NCBI RefSeq assembly: GCF_030816855.1 | Contig: NZ_JAUSYK010000001.1 | Coordinates: forward strand, 1 to 64,000 | Reading direction: 5' to 3' | DNA: 64,000 bases | Source: Arthrobacter sp. B3I4 | GTDB lineage: Bacteria; Actinomycetota; Actinomycetes; Actinomycetales; Micrococcaceae | Shown here: piece by piece, positions 7,419-16,191 of the stretch | Layout: each line of letters begins with the position of its first letter | Position numbering within the stretch: position 1 is the first letter of the stretch | Program-made: the position numbers and the translations under genes | The notes under the pieces: model-generated | What the model saw: only the letters and a program-made list of their open reading frames with translations | Databases searched by the model: none | What the model was told of the DNA's origin: nothing

Positions 7419-10034
7419 ATGCAGAATACCCAGCAGGCTTCCGATCTTCCCGGTCTTATGCCGGACCTCCCCGTGGACGGCTTTGTCCGGGTCCGCGGTG
7501 CCCGGGAAAACAACCTGCGCAACGTGGATGTGGACGTGCCGCGCGACGCCATCGTCGCCTTCACCGGCGTCTCCGGCTCCGGCAAGTCCTCGCTGGCCTT
7601 CGGCACCATCTACGCCGAGGCACAGCGGCGCTACTTTGAATCCGTCGCCCCCTACGCGCGCCGGCTGATCCAGCAGGGCCACAACCCAAAGGTGGAGCTG
7701 ATCACCGGCCTGCCGCCCGCCGTCGCGCTCCAACAGCGCCGCGGCACACCCAGCTCCCGCTCCACCGTCGGCACGGTCACCACCCTGTCCAACTCGTTGC
7801 GAATGCTGTTCTCCCGTGCCGGCAGCTATCCCGACGGCGCGGCGTCGCTGGACTCGGACGCATTCTCCCCCAACACCGCTGCGGGCGCCTGCCCGGAATG
7901 CCACGGCCTGGGCATTGCCCACACTGTCAGCGAGGCCTCCCTGGTCCCGGACCCCTCGCTGAGTGTCCGTGACGGTGCGATCGCCGCCTGGCCCGGCGCG
8001 TGGCAGGGCAAGAACCTGCGGGACATCCTCACCCACCTCGGCTACGACGTCGACACTCCCTGGCGGAAGCTGCCCAAAAAGGACCGCGACTGGATCCTCT
8101 TCACCGACGAACAACCCGTCGTGGAGGTGACCCCGCAGCGCGACCGCGTCGCCAAACCGTACAAGGGCCGGTTCTGGAGCGCGAAAAGCTACGTGCTGCA
8201 CACCCTCGCGGACTCCAAGAGCACCACCATGCGCGACCGCGTCCTGCGCTTCATGGAAACCGGCCCCTGCCCGCGCTGCGGCGGCAGCGGCTTGCGGCCC
8301 GAAGCCCTCGCCGTGACTTTCGCCGGACGGACCATCGCCGAGCTCAACGCCGTCCCGATGACCGAACTGGCGCAGATTATCCGCCCCACTACCGAGCTCA
8401 CGTCCGCCGGCACGGCGTCGCGCAAGCTGTCCTCCGGCGAATCCAACGAGGTGGCCGTCGCGATCACCCGCGACTTGCTGCAGCGCGTCACCGTTCTGCT
8501 GGACCTCGGCCTGGGCTACCTCGCACTGGGCCGCTCCACCCCAACCCTCTCCCCCGGCGAGATGCAGCGGCTGCGCATTGCCACTCAGCTGCGCTCCGGG
8601 CTGTTTGGCGTCATCTACGTCCTGGACGAGCCGTCCGCCGGACTGCACCCTGCAGACGCCGAACCCCTCCTCGCGGTCCTGGACCAGCTCAAGTCATCCG
8701 GCAACTCGGTGTTCGTAGTGGAGCACAACATGGACGTGGTGCGGCGCGCCGACTGGCTGGTCGACGTCGGCCCGCGCGCCGGCGAGGGCGGCGGCGAGGT
8801 GCTCTACAGCGGTCCGGTCGCAGGACTCGCAGAGGTGGAAGCCTCCGTTACGCGGCCTTATTTGTTCCCGGAGGGCGGGGGCCGCGACCGCGGGCTGCGG
8901 GACTCCGACGCCGGTGCTGGCCACCCTGCCGCGTCGGCCGGCTCCCGTTCGGCGTCGGCCGGTTCCCGCCGCGAACCGGCCGACTGGCTCGAACTGCGCG
9001 ACATCAGCCGCCACAACCTGCAAGACCTCGACGCTACCTTCCCGCTCGGCGTCCTGACCGCCGTCACCGGCGTCTCCGGGTCCGGGAAGTCAACGCTGGT
9101 CAGCCACGTCCTCGCCGAGGTGGCGGGCAACTGGCTGCACCCGGGCGCGGATAGGGCGGACCCGGCGGCCTCGCCGGAGGAACTGGCCGAGGACGGCGAG
9201 CAGCTGGGCGTGCCGCTGAGCGTCGGTCCGGTGTCGGGGCTGGAACGGATCGACCGCCTGGTAAAGGTGGATCAGAAGCCGATCGGCCGCACCCCGCGTT
9301 CCAATCTCGCAACCTACACCGGGCTGTTCGACGCCGTCCGCAAGGAGTTCGCCGCCACGGACGAGGCCAAGGCACGCGGCTTCGGCGCCGGACGATTCTC
9401 CTTCAACGTCGCCGGCGGCCGCTGCGCAACCTGCCAGGGCGAAGGCTTCGTCGCCGTCGAGCTCCTCTTCCTGCCCGGCAGCTACGGCCCGTGCCCGGAG
9501 TGCAACGGCTCGCGCTACAACCCGGAAACCCTGGAGGTCACCTACCGCGGCAAGAACGTCGCTGAGGTGCTCGGCATGACGGTCGACGCGGCCGCCGACT
9601 TCCTGGCCGGTGTCCCGGCCGCGGCCCGCGCCCTGCAAACCCTGCGCGAGGTGGGCCTGGGCTACCTTCGGCTCGGCCAGCCTGCCACGGAGCTGTCCGG
9701 CGGCGAGGCCCAGCGGATCAAGCTCGCCACCGAACTCCAGCGTGCCCAGCGCGGCCACTCGCTGTACCTGCTGGATGAGCCCACCACGGGACTGCACCCC
9801 GCCGACGTCGAACTGCTGATGGCCCAGCTGCACCGCCTGGTCGACGCGGGCAACACGGTGGTGGTTGTGGAGCACGAGATGGACGTGGTGGCCGCCGCGG
9901 ACTGGGTGATCGACCTTGGACCGGCCGGTGGCGATGCCGGCGGCAAGATCGTCGCGGCCGGGGAACCCGCCGTCGTCGCGCGTTCCAAGACCAGCCGGAC
10001 CGCGCCCTACTTGGCGGCGGTGCTCGGCGGCTGA
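7419..10034 (+). CDS. UvrA2-type ABC excinuclease subunit A paralogue
   Basis: This is an 871-residue UvrA-like protein with two ABC ATPase modules. Walker A motifs GVSGSGKS lie near residues 49 and 550; the signatures are LSPGEMQRLRIA (atypical Pro in the first) and LSGGEAQRIKLA, followed by LDEPSAGLHPAD and LDEPTTGLHPAD. Zinc-module cysteines are seen in CPECHGLG, CPRCGGSG, CATCQGEG and CPECNGSR. It is about 80-100 residues shorter than canonical UvrA, and the region after the first Walker A lacks a recognisable UvrB-binding domain. This fits class II UvrA2/DrrC-like proteins linked to DNA-damage or DNA-binding-drug tolerance. A Gly/Ala/Ser-rich linker joins the halves. It stands alone, divergent from add. 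Confidence 0.85.
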   Translation: MQNTQQASDLPGLMPDLPVDGFVRVRGARENNLRNVDVDVPRDAIVAFTGVSGSGKSSLAFGTIYAEAQRRYFESVAPYARRLIQQGHNPKVELITGLPPAVALQQRRGTPSSRSTVGTVTTLSNSLRMLFSRAGSYPDGAASLDSDAFSPNTAAGACPECHGLGIAHTVSEASLVPDPSLSVRDGAIAAWPGAWQGKNLRDILTHLGYDVDTPWRKLPKKDRDWILFTDEQPVVEVTPQRDRVAKPYKGRFWSAKSYVLHTLADSKSTTMRDRVLRFMETGPCPRCGGSGLRPEALAVTFAGRTIAELNAVPMTELAQIIRPTTELTSAGTASRKLSSGESNEVAVAITRDLLQRVTVLLDLGLGYLALGRSTPTLSPGEMQRLRIATQLRSGLFGVIYVLDEPSAGLHPADAEPLLAVLDQLKSSGNSVFVVEHNMDVVRRADWLVDVGPRAGEGGGEVLYSGPVAGLAEVEASVTRPYLFPEGGGRDRGLRDSDAGAGHPAASAGSRSASAGSRREPADWLELRDISRHNLQDLDATFPLGVLTAVTGVSGSGKSTLVSHVLAEVAGNWLHPGADRADPAASPEELAEDGEQLGVPLSVGPVSGLERIDRLVKVDQKPIGRTPRSNLATYTGLFDAVRKEFAATDEAKARGFGAGRFSFNVAGGRCATCQGEGFVAVELLFLPGSYGPCPECNGSRYNPETLEVTYRGKNVAEVLGMTVDAAADFLAGVPAAARALQTLREVGLGYLRLGQPATELSGGEAQRIKLATELQRAQRGHSLYLLDEPTTGLHPADVELLMAQLHRLVDAGNTVVVVEHEMDVVAAADWVIDLGPAGGDAGGKIVAAGEPAVVARSKTSRTAPYLAAVLGG

Positions 10035-10099
10035 GCAGCCGCCGGGAATCTGGAGGCCTCACGGGCCTTGCCCAGAATCAGCCTACTGATGATAACAGC

Positions 10100-10986
<887 letters not shown>

Positions 10987-10998
10987 GGGACGCTGCGT

Positions 10999-11034
10999 AA
11001 GCTGCCTCGGCGTGACCCCACGCCGGGGCAGCTT
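10999..11034 (+). terminator. Stem-loop downstream of rpf
   Basis: AAGCTGCC (10999-11006) pairs with GGCAGCTT (11027-11034), and an inner CGGCGTG/CACGCCG arm continues the stem. There is no U-tract on the plus strand. It lies 13 bases after the rpf stop and precedes a second, longer hairpin. Confidence 0.5.
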
Positions 11035-11046
11035 GGCTCAACGTAA

Positions 11047-11098
11047 TTAAACGACGACGTCGGGGCGCCCTTGGGGCAGCCCCGACGTCGTCGTTTAA
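11047..11098. terminator. Bidirectional terminator, 20-bp perfect inverted repeat
   Basis: Arms 11047-11066 and 11079-11098 are perfectly complementary over 20 bases around a 12-base loop; the outer ends TTAAA/TTTAA supply short T runs on both strands. It sits between the convergent rpf and the membrane-protein gene ending at 11105. Confidence 0.75.
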
Positions 11099-11104
11099 CC
11101 GTTC

Positions 11105-11677
11105 TCAGGCAGAACGCGGAAGTTCCCGGATGATGCGGACCTTCCAGACGGAGTCATCGCTGGTGTCCAGCAGGGCCACGGTGCCCTGGGCCAGATGCAG
11201 GGCGACCCGCTTGGCGGCGAGCAGTTCCAGGTAGAGCTGTTCGTTCATCCGGGCCGGGGTGTCGATGACATACTTCACGGCGTCGCGGACCTTGCGGTAG
11301 TTGTCGCTGCGCTCCCGGTGCAGGTGCAGCTCGAGCAACCGCCGCTGCCGCAGCCGGGGTTCATGCCGGTTCAACCAGGACACGGCCGCATGGACGGCCA
11401 CGACGAGAGCCAGCGAAATGACGTAGATTTCCCAGCCGCTGGAAAGCAGGAAGAGCGGCAGGTTGGCGATCGCAACGAAGGCGATGAAGAGCCGGAAGGC
11501 CAGCAGGCGCCGCATCGTCAAGGCCACCGAGGCCAGTGCCGCGCGGAATCCATGTTGTTCCTTGCGGGCCGCCGCGGGATCCAGGGTGAATTCTTCGAGA
11601 ACCAGGATGCCGTTGGCTTCCGGGCCGAGCATTTGTCCATATTTCGGCGCAAAGGGCGCCGTCGATTCAAGGGTCAT
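11105..11677 (-). CDS. Hypothetical membrane protein
   Basis: I do not recognise the family. The 190-residue product (from ATG 11677, preceded by GGAAGA) has a soluble N-terminus, two closely spaced hydrophobic helices roughly at residues 53-95 (for example LFIAFVAIANLPLFLLSSGWEIYVISLALVVAVH), then a basic, probably cytoplasmic helical C-terminal half rich in Arg/Leu/His. An upstream TTG at 11713 would add 12 residues but has a poorer context. It is transcribed alone, convergent with rpf across a strong terminator. Confidence 0.65.
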   Translation of the reverse strand: MTLESTAPFAPKYGQMLGPEANGILVLEEFTLDPAAARKEQHGFRAALASVALTMRRLLAFRLFIAFVAIANLPLFLLSSGWEIYVISLALVVAVHAAVSWLNRHEPRLRQRRLLELHLHRERSDNYRKVRDAVKYVIDTPARMNEQLYLELLAAKRVALHLAQGTVALLDTSDDSVWKVRIIRELPRSA

Positions 11678-11822
11678 GGCGGGTCTTCCGTGGAGCTTGG
11701 GTGGATGCGTCAAATGATAGATCCCTGTGCTGGGAGCTGTCTGTAGGCATCCGTAATGTGAACACGCTCACCAGCGGCACCCAGCAATTGGTGATGCGGC
11801 TCCGTGGCCCCAAACTGGAAAG

Positions 11823-12737
11823 ATGCAAACATTCCTGCCCTTCCCCGATTTCCGGCAAAGCGCCGCGGCCCTGGACCGTGCGCGGCTCGGTAAGCAGCGC
11901 GTCGAAGCGCTGCAGGTGCTCCGCGCGCTGGTGATTCCCGAGTACGGCTGGCAGTCCCACCCGGCGGTCCGGATGTGGATGGGCCATGTTCCCGCCCTCA
12001 CGATGTACGGCCTGGCCATGGTGGACGAGTGGACCGCACGCGGCGGTGAAGACACCACCCGGGACAGGATCCTGGAGTTCGCCCCACAGGCCGCGCACCC
12101 GGACTACGCCGCGAAGATCCAGATGCCGTACTGGCTGGGCGACCCCGGCTTCCACCTCAGCCACCGCTCCCGGCTGCTCGCTAAGGACCCCCGGTCTTAC
12201 ACCGAGGCGTTCGCCGGCACGGACCCGGACCTGGAATACGTCTGGCCCGAACCCAAGCACGAGCTGCTTCCGCTGGACCCCGCGGGCGACCGCATGTGGA
12301 TCCTGCGCCTGCCCCTGGGTGACGCCGACCCGGAGTCGCTGGACACCGTGACCCTGCCGCCGGCACGCCGCGGTGCCGCTGCCGGTTCCGGTTCTGCCGG
12401 GGAGGATGACTACCAGTTCGTCTACGCTGACAACGGCTCCCGCCGGCCGGACAAGAACGCGCGCAAACGCCCGGCCAAGCCGTTGGTCAAGAAGCCCACC
12501 CGCAAGCGGCTGGCGCAGGAAGAGGCGTTCACCACGCTGCCCGGAAAGTCTGTCGTCGCTATCCCGTTCGACGGCGGCCAGTCCTTCGCCGTTGGCCAGG
12601 TCTTGGGCCGTCCCATCGAACTTGAGGGCCAGTTCGCCCGCAACTTCAAGGTAGACGAGATCATCTCCCGCCAGGACTTCGACTACCCGGCCCTGCTGCA
12701 GGACCCGCGGGTCTTCTTCCCGATCGCCGCGCGGTAG
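11823..12737 (+). CDS. MSMEG_6728-family protein
   Basis: This 304-residue cytosolic protein begins MQTFLPFPDFRQSAAALDRARLGKQRVE, the conserved start of the MSMEG_6728 family, whose members relate to small phage and bacterial proteins of unknown function (pyrimidine-dimer-glycosylase-like fold has been suggested for such starts; this is inference). A conserved N-terminal half (about 1-160, with GYGWQSHPAVRMW-type motif) is followed by a Lys/Arg-rich middle (KNARKRPAKPLVKKPTRKR) and a C-terminal segment of about 70 residues. GGAAAG precedes the ATG. It is monocistronic; no function can be assigned with confidence. Confidence 0.7.
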   Translation: MQTFLPFPDFRQSAAALDRARLGKQRVEALQVLRALVIPEYGWQSHPAVRMWMGHVPALTMYGLAMVDEWTARGGEDTTRDRILEFAPQAAHPDYAAKIQMPYWLGDPGFHLSHRSRLLAKDPRSYTEAFAGTDPDLEYVWPEPKHELLPLDPAGDRMWILRLPLGDADPESLDTVTLPPARRGAAAGSGSAGEDDYQFVYADNGSRRPDKNARKRPAKPLVKKPTRKRLAQEEAFTTLPGKSVVAIPFDGGQSFAVGQVLGRPIELEGQFARNFKVDEIISRQDFDYPALLQDPRVFFPIAAR

Positions 12738-12768
12738 CTGGCCGGGCTTCTCGCCTCCCCCGGCGCCA

Positions 12769-12872
12769 GTCGCACGCCCACTCGCGGGTTCGGTCCGCCG
12801 TCGCACGCCCGCTCGCGGGTTCGCGTCGCAGTCGCCGTTTGCAAACGTCGAGCTGGACCGGAACCCGCGAGC
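12769..12872. repeat. Direct and inverted repeat cluster upstream of the NERD gene
   Basis: A 24-base unit occurs at 12769-12792 and 12800-12823 (23 of 24 identical). Its core GCTCGCGGGTTC recurs inverted at 12861-12872 as GAACCCGCGAGC. The unit copy and inverted core can form a hairpin. It may be a terminator for the upstream gene or a REP-like element; it fills most of the 251-base gap 12738-12988, which otherwise shows nothing clear. Confidence 0.5.
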
Positions 12873-12988
12873 CGGCCGCGGCGCCGGTTTCTTTACTGGG
12901 GAAATTTCCTTTAGTCGCATATGGTGTCAGCCACCGCGCCACCGCGCCGGGTGCGCGGGTGTTACGCCAGAGTTGCTTGGGGGAAGTC

Positions 12989-13900
12989 ATGGCAGCAGGA
13001 GATGGAGCCGCCGAACAGTCACGCTTGGCCGCTGAACGTGTCACGCGCTTGCGCAGGGAGTTGGAACAGGCCGAACGAAACGCGCATGCCTGGTCGGTGG
13101 GCGCCGCCGGCGAGGCGATGGTCGCAGCGAAACTCAAAGAACTCGAGCCTTATGGCTGGCTCGTGCTCCACGACGTCCACTGGCCGGGTCGGCCTAAAGC
13201 GAACCTTGACCATGTGCTGGTCGGTCCCGGCGGCGTGCTGGTTGTTGACGCCAAGAACTGGAGCGGTGAAGTCCGTCTCTGGGAGGGCAACCTCCGGCAG
13301 AACGGCGCCTCCCGTGAAAGGGAAGTGTCCGGCGTCCTCCATCAGGCTGCCGCCCTCGCTGCCGTCCTCGAACCTGACCATCGCCGGCTGGTTCAAGGCT
13401 GGATCTGTTTGGTGGGCCAGCCGGAGCTTAACGGCACGACAAACAGCGGCATCAGAATCGAGGGCTTGAACACTATAGGACGAGCGGTGGCAGCGCTCCC
13501 GGCTGTGCTCGATCCGGCGCTGGTCCCCACCGTCCACGCCTATTTGCAGGAACTCCTGGGCGGCGCCACCAGCCCCCGGCTCCTCACCACGGCCCAATTC
13601 GCTGGTTTTGGATCTGCACAGTCGGGGCCGGCCGAGCTCAGGTTGGGGGACGCTCCCGCGGCGTCACTGCAGCAGTGGCGCGGGCGGCCGGCGCGGGCCG
13701 ACCGGACGGCCAAAGCATCTGCCAGCCGCAAGCGGCGCGGGCGGTCCAAGCAGCCGAGTTGCCTCGGCGTGCTCCTGCAGTTCCTGCTCCTGATGGTGAT
13801 AGCGCTCGTCTTGCTGAATGTCGCATCGGGTGTGCGGCCAGCGGCGCCGACGGTTCCGCATCCGGCTCCAACGGTCGTTCAGACGGTTCCGGCGCGTTAG
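12989..13900 (+). CDS. NERD-domain (nuclease-related) membrane-anchored protein
   Basis: The 303-residue protein starts at ATG 12989 behind GGGGGAAG. Residues 1-35 form a charged helix; the NERD domain follows (GAAGEAMVAAKLKELEPYGW ... NLDHVLVGPGGVLVVDAKNW), where the D-x(n)-DAK motif matches the active-site pattern of PD-(D/E)xK nucleases. Near the C-terminus a basic stretch (SRKRRGRSKQ) precedes one hydrophobic helix (LGVLLQFLLLMVIALVLLNVA) and a Pro-rich tail, so the domain is tethered to the membrane with the basic side inside. NERD proteins are suspected DNA processing enzymes; no direct role is visible here. Confidence 0.8.
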   Translation: MAAGDGAAEQSRLAAERVTRLRRELEQAERNAHAWSVGAAGEAMVAAKLKELEPYGWLVLHDVHWPGRPKANLDHVLVGPGGVLVVDAKNWSGEVRLWEGNLRQNGASREREVSGVLHQAAALAAVLEPDHRRLVQGWICLVGQPELNGTTNSGIRIEGLNTIGRAVAALPAVLDPALVPTVHAYLQELLGGATSPRLLTTAQFAGFGSAQSGPAELRLGDAPAASLQQWRGRPARADRTAKASASRKRRGRSKQPSCLGVLLQFLLLMVIALVLLNVASGVRPAAPTVPHPAPTVVQTVPAR

Positions 13901-13955
13901 CGCTGCCACTGCCCGCGGACGACGCTCACCCGCGATTACTGGCAGACTGGCCGGT

Positions 13956-14855
13956 ATGACTGTACTGCTGGCCGGTTGCGGCGATTTGGGTACCGAGGCC
14001 GCGCTACGCTTTATCGCGGCAGGGCACCGCGTTGTGGGCTGGCGGCGGTCGCCCGGCAAGCTCCCGCCGTCCATTGAGGGCGTTGCGGCGGACCTGACGC
14101 GCGGGGAACTGCCGCTGGTCCCGGCGAACACCACCGCCGTCGTCGTTGCCATTGCCGCGGACTCCCCCTCGGAGGAGGCCTACCGGGCAGCCTATGTGGA
14201 CGGCCTGTCGCACGTGCTCGACGCCGTGGCAGCCTCCGGCGCGCCGATCCGCCGCATCTTGTTCGTGTCCTCCACCGCGGTTTATGGCGACGCCGACGGC
14301 GGTTGGGTGGACGAAACGACGACGCCGAGCCCCGGCGGATTTTCCGGCCGCATCATCCGCGAAGCTGAAGAATTGCTCTACCGCCGCCTCAACGACACGG
14401 GTATTTCGCCGGTGGTGTTGCGGCTTGGCGGTATCTACGGACCGGGACGGACCCGGCTGATCGACCAGGTACGCGGCGGCAATGCGTCCCTCCCTGCGGG
14501 CTCGCGCCTCACCAATCGGATCCACCGCGACGACGCCGCCGCCGCAATTGTCCACCTGTGCACCATGGCCGCCGAGCCTGCGCCGCTGTACCTGGGCGTC
14601 GATACCGAGCCGGCCGAACTCGGCGAGGTACTGCGGTTCCTGGCCGGCGAACTGGGCCTGCCGGAGCCGGAGCCCGCTGCCGGGGTTAGAGCCGCTGGCG
14701 GCACTGGCGGCACCGGCGGCGGCGAGCCGTCACGCGGCGGAAACAAGCGCGTCAGCAGCGCGCTCCTGCGTGGAACCGGCTTCGATTTCCAGTACCCAAG
14801 CTTCCGCGAGGGTTACCGCTCAGTTCTGGCCGACGTCGGTCAACGGCATCCCTGA
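13956..14855 (+). CDS. Atypical SDR / NAD-dependent epimerase (YeeZ-like)
   Basis: A 299-residue Rossmann protein with an atypical nucleotide-binding start MTVLLAGCGDLGTEAALRFIAAGH and the extended-SDR motif FVSSTAVYGDADGGWVDE. RLGGIYGPGR and NRIHRDDAAAAIVHLC are typical of the NAD-dependent epimerase/dehydratase branch. The usual catalytic Tyr-x3-Lys is not obvious; VYGD occupies its neighbourhood, as in other YeeZ-like atypical SDRs. ATG 13956 lacks a strong Shine-Dalgarno but matches the beginning of the fold. A Gly-rich insertion (about residues 245-263) precedes the last helix. Substrate is unknown. Confidence 0.75.
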   Translation: MTVLLAGCGDLGTEAALRFIAAGHRVVGWRRSPGKLPPSIEGVAADLTRGELPLVPANTTAVVVAIAADSPSEEAYRAAYVDGLSHVLDAVAASGAPIRRILFVSSTAVYGDADGGWVDETTTPSPGGFSGRIIREAEELLYRRLNDTGISPVVLRLGGIYGPGRTRLIDQVRGGNASLPAGSRLTNRIHRDDAAAAIVHLCTMAAEPAPLYLGVDTEPAELGEVLRFLAGELGLPEPEPAAGVRAAGGTGGTGGGEPSRGGNKRVSSALLRGTGFDFQYPSFREGYRSVLADVGQRHP

Positions 14856-14907
14856 CGCGACGTCTAACCCGAACTAGCTTCCGCACCTGACGCACCGAAG
14901 GGACACT

Positions 14908-15297
14908 ATGGATTTCCAGCAAATCATTGAGACGGTCGGCCGGTTCATGGACTTCGCCGGGGTCGCGATCATGGTTGTCGGGGCCCTGGTGTCAGTCCCA
15001 ATGGCACTGAAGGGATTCCAGCCAAGGAGTTTGCCCGCCGGCACTGAACCCCTGTCTGTTTATCGTTCCTACCGGCAATTGCTGGGCCGCTCCATCCTGT
15101 TGGGCCTCGAACTGCTGGTGGCGGCCGACATTATCCGAACGGTCGCGGTGACGCCGACCTTTGAGAGCGTCGGGGTGCTGGCCGTCATCGTGCTGATCCG
15201 GACCTTCCTGAGCTTCTCTCTGGAGTTGGAGATCACTGGGCGGTGGCCGTGGCAGAAAGAGGCGAGGACGGCGCAATCGGCCTCGAATCCGCAATGA
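14908..15297 (+). CDS. DUF1622 membrane protein
   Basis: A 129-residue protein with three predicted membrane helices: FMDFAGVAIMVVGALVSVPMAL, LLGRSILLGLELLVAADIIRTV and VGVLAVIVLIRTFLSFSLELEI. This matches the DUF1622 family, whose conserved features are the central GLELLVAADII and the C-terminal IRTFLSFSLELEI. GAAGGGAC precedes the ATG. Its stop overlaps the start of the DUF2071 gene (ATGA at 15294-15297), indicating coupled translation. Function unknown. Confidence 0.8.
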   Translation: MDFQQIIETVGRFMDFAGVAIMVVGALVSVPMALKGFQPRSLPAGTEPLSVYRSYRQLLGRSILLGLELLVAADIIRTVAVTPTFESVGVLAVIVLIRTFLSFSLELEITGRWPWQKEARTAQSASNPQ

Positions 15298-16034
15298 CTA
15301 TGCTCACCGACCCCTGGCCAGCGCCGCCCGATTTGCCCCGTCCGATCGTCATGAACCAGTGGTGGAAGGATGCCGTCTTTCTGCACTGGCGCATTCCCCA
15401 TGCGGTCGCGGCAACGTATATGCCTTCCGGCGTCGCCCCGGACGAGTTCGACGGATCGGCCTGGGTGGGTCTCATCGGCTTCCGCATGCAGGGCGCAGGC
15501 CTGGGCAACGGGCCGGGAGTCCCCTACTTTGGCAGCTTCAATGAGATCAATGTGCGGCTCTACTCCCGCGAGCCCGATGGGACCAGGGGCGTTGTGTTCC
15601 TCAGCCTTGATGCCTCCCGGCTGGCGGTAGTCGTGGCGGCCCGCGCGGCTGGCATCCCCTACGTCTGGTCCCGGAGCCGCTTCAGGCCTGCCGGTGCCGA
15701 TGATCCCTCGACCGGGTATTCCGTGCGGCGCTTTCGCGGCGGCGCCCGGAGCGATTTTGCTGTGGTTCCCAAGGTCGACGTCGAAGCGACCGATCCGCTG
15801 TCTGTCCACCTGACGGCGCGGTTTGGTCTGCATTCCCGCTTTGCCGACAACTCCCTCTACATCCCCAATACCCACAGACCCTGGCCGCTTCTCACGGCCG
15901 AGCTCACCGAGGTGGACGACCAATTGGTTGCAGCGGTAGGCCTTTCAGTCTCCGGGCCGCCTGAGTCTGTCCTGTTCTCCCCCGGTGTCTGGACGCAGTT
16001 TGGCCGGCCCCGGGTGCTCGCCAGTACACGCTGA
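15294..16034 (+). CDS. DUF2071 (YqjF-like) protein
   Basis: A 246-residue cytosolic protein of the DUF2071/YqjF family (acetoacetate-decarboxylase-like fold). Conserved features include NQWWKDAVFLHWRIPHAV near the start, DGSAWVGLIGFRM, GSFNEINVRLYS and GVVFLSLDASRLAVV. The start ATG 15294 overlaps the DUF1622 stop; another ATG two codons later is possible. The co-occurrence with DUF1622 suggests a shared but unknown function. The gene is convergent with ggt. Confidence 0.75.
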   Translation: MTMLTDPWPAPPDLPRPIVMNQWWKDAVFLHWRIPHAVAATYMPSGVAPDEFDGSAWVGLIGFRMQGAGLGNGPGVPYFGSFNEINVRLYSREPDGTRGVVFLSLDASRLAVVVAARAAGIPYVWSRSRFRPAGADDPSTGYSVRRFRGGARSDFAVVPKVDVEATDPLSVHLTARFGLHSRFADNSLYIPNTHRPWPLLTAELTEVDDQLVAAVGLSVSGPPESVLFSPGVWTQFGRPRVLASTR

Positions 16035-16042
16035 GGCGGAAG

Positions 16043-16064
16043 CCCGGCGCGCGCCCGGGCCGGG
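16043..16064. terminator. Weak GC-rich hairpin between convergent genes
   Basis: CCCGGC (16043-16048) pairs with GCCGGG (16059-16064) around a 10-base GC-rich loop, just after the DUF2071 stop. There is no T-run. It is the only terminator-like structure I see in the 157-base gap before the ggt stop. Confidence 0.3.
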
Positions 16065-16191
16065 AGCGGGGACCCACCGCGGACCACGCACCGCCCTCCC
16101 CTGGTTCATCCCGCCGCCAGGCCTCGCTGGGCGCCAGGCCTCACCTCGCCCCGTGGAAGCTCGGCAAAACCCGGACGAGGGCCGGCGTCCG

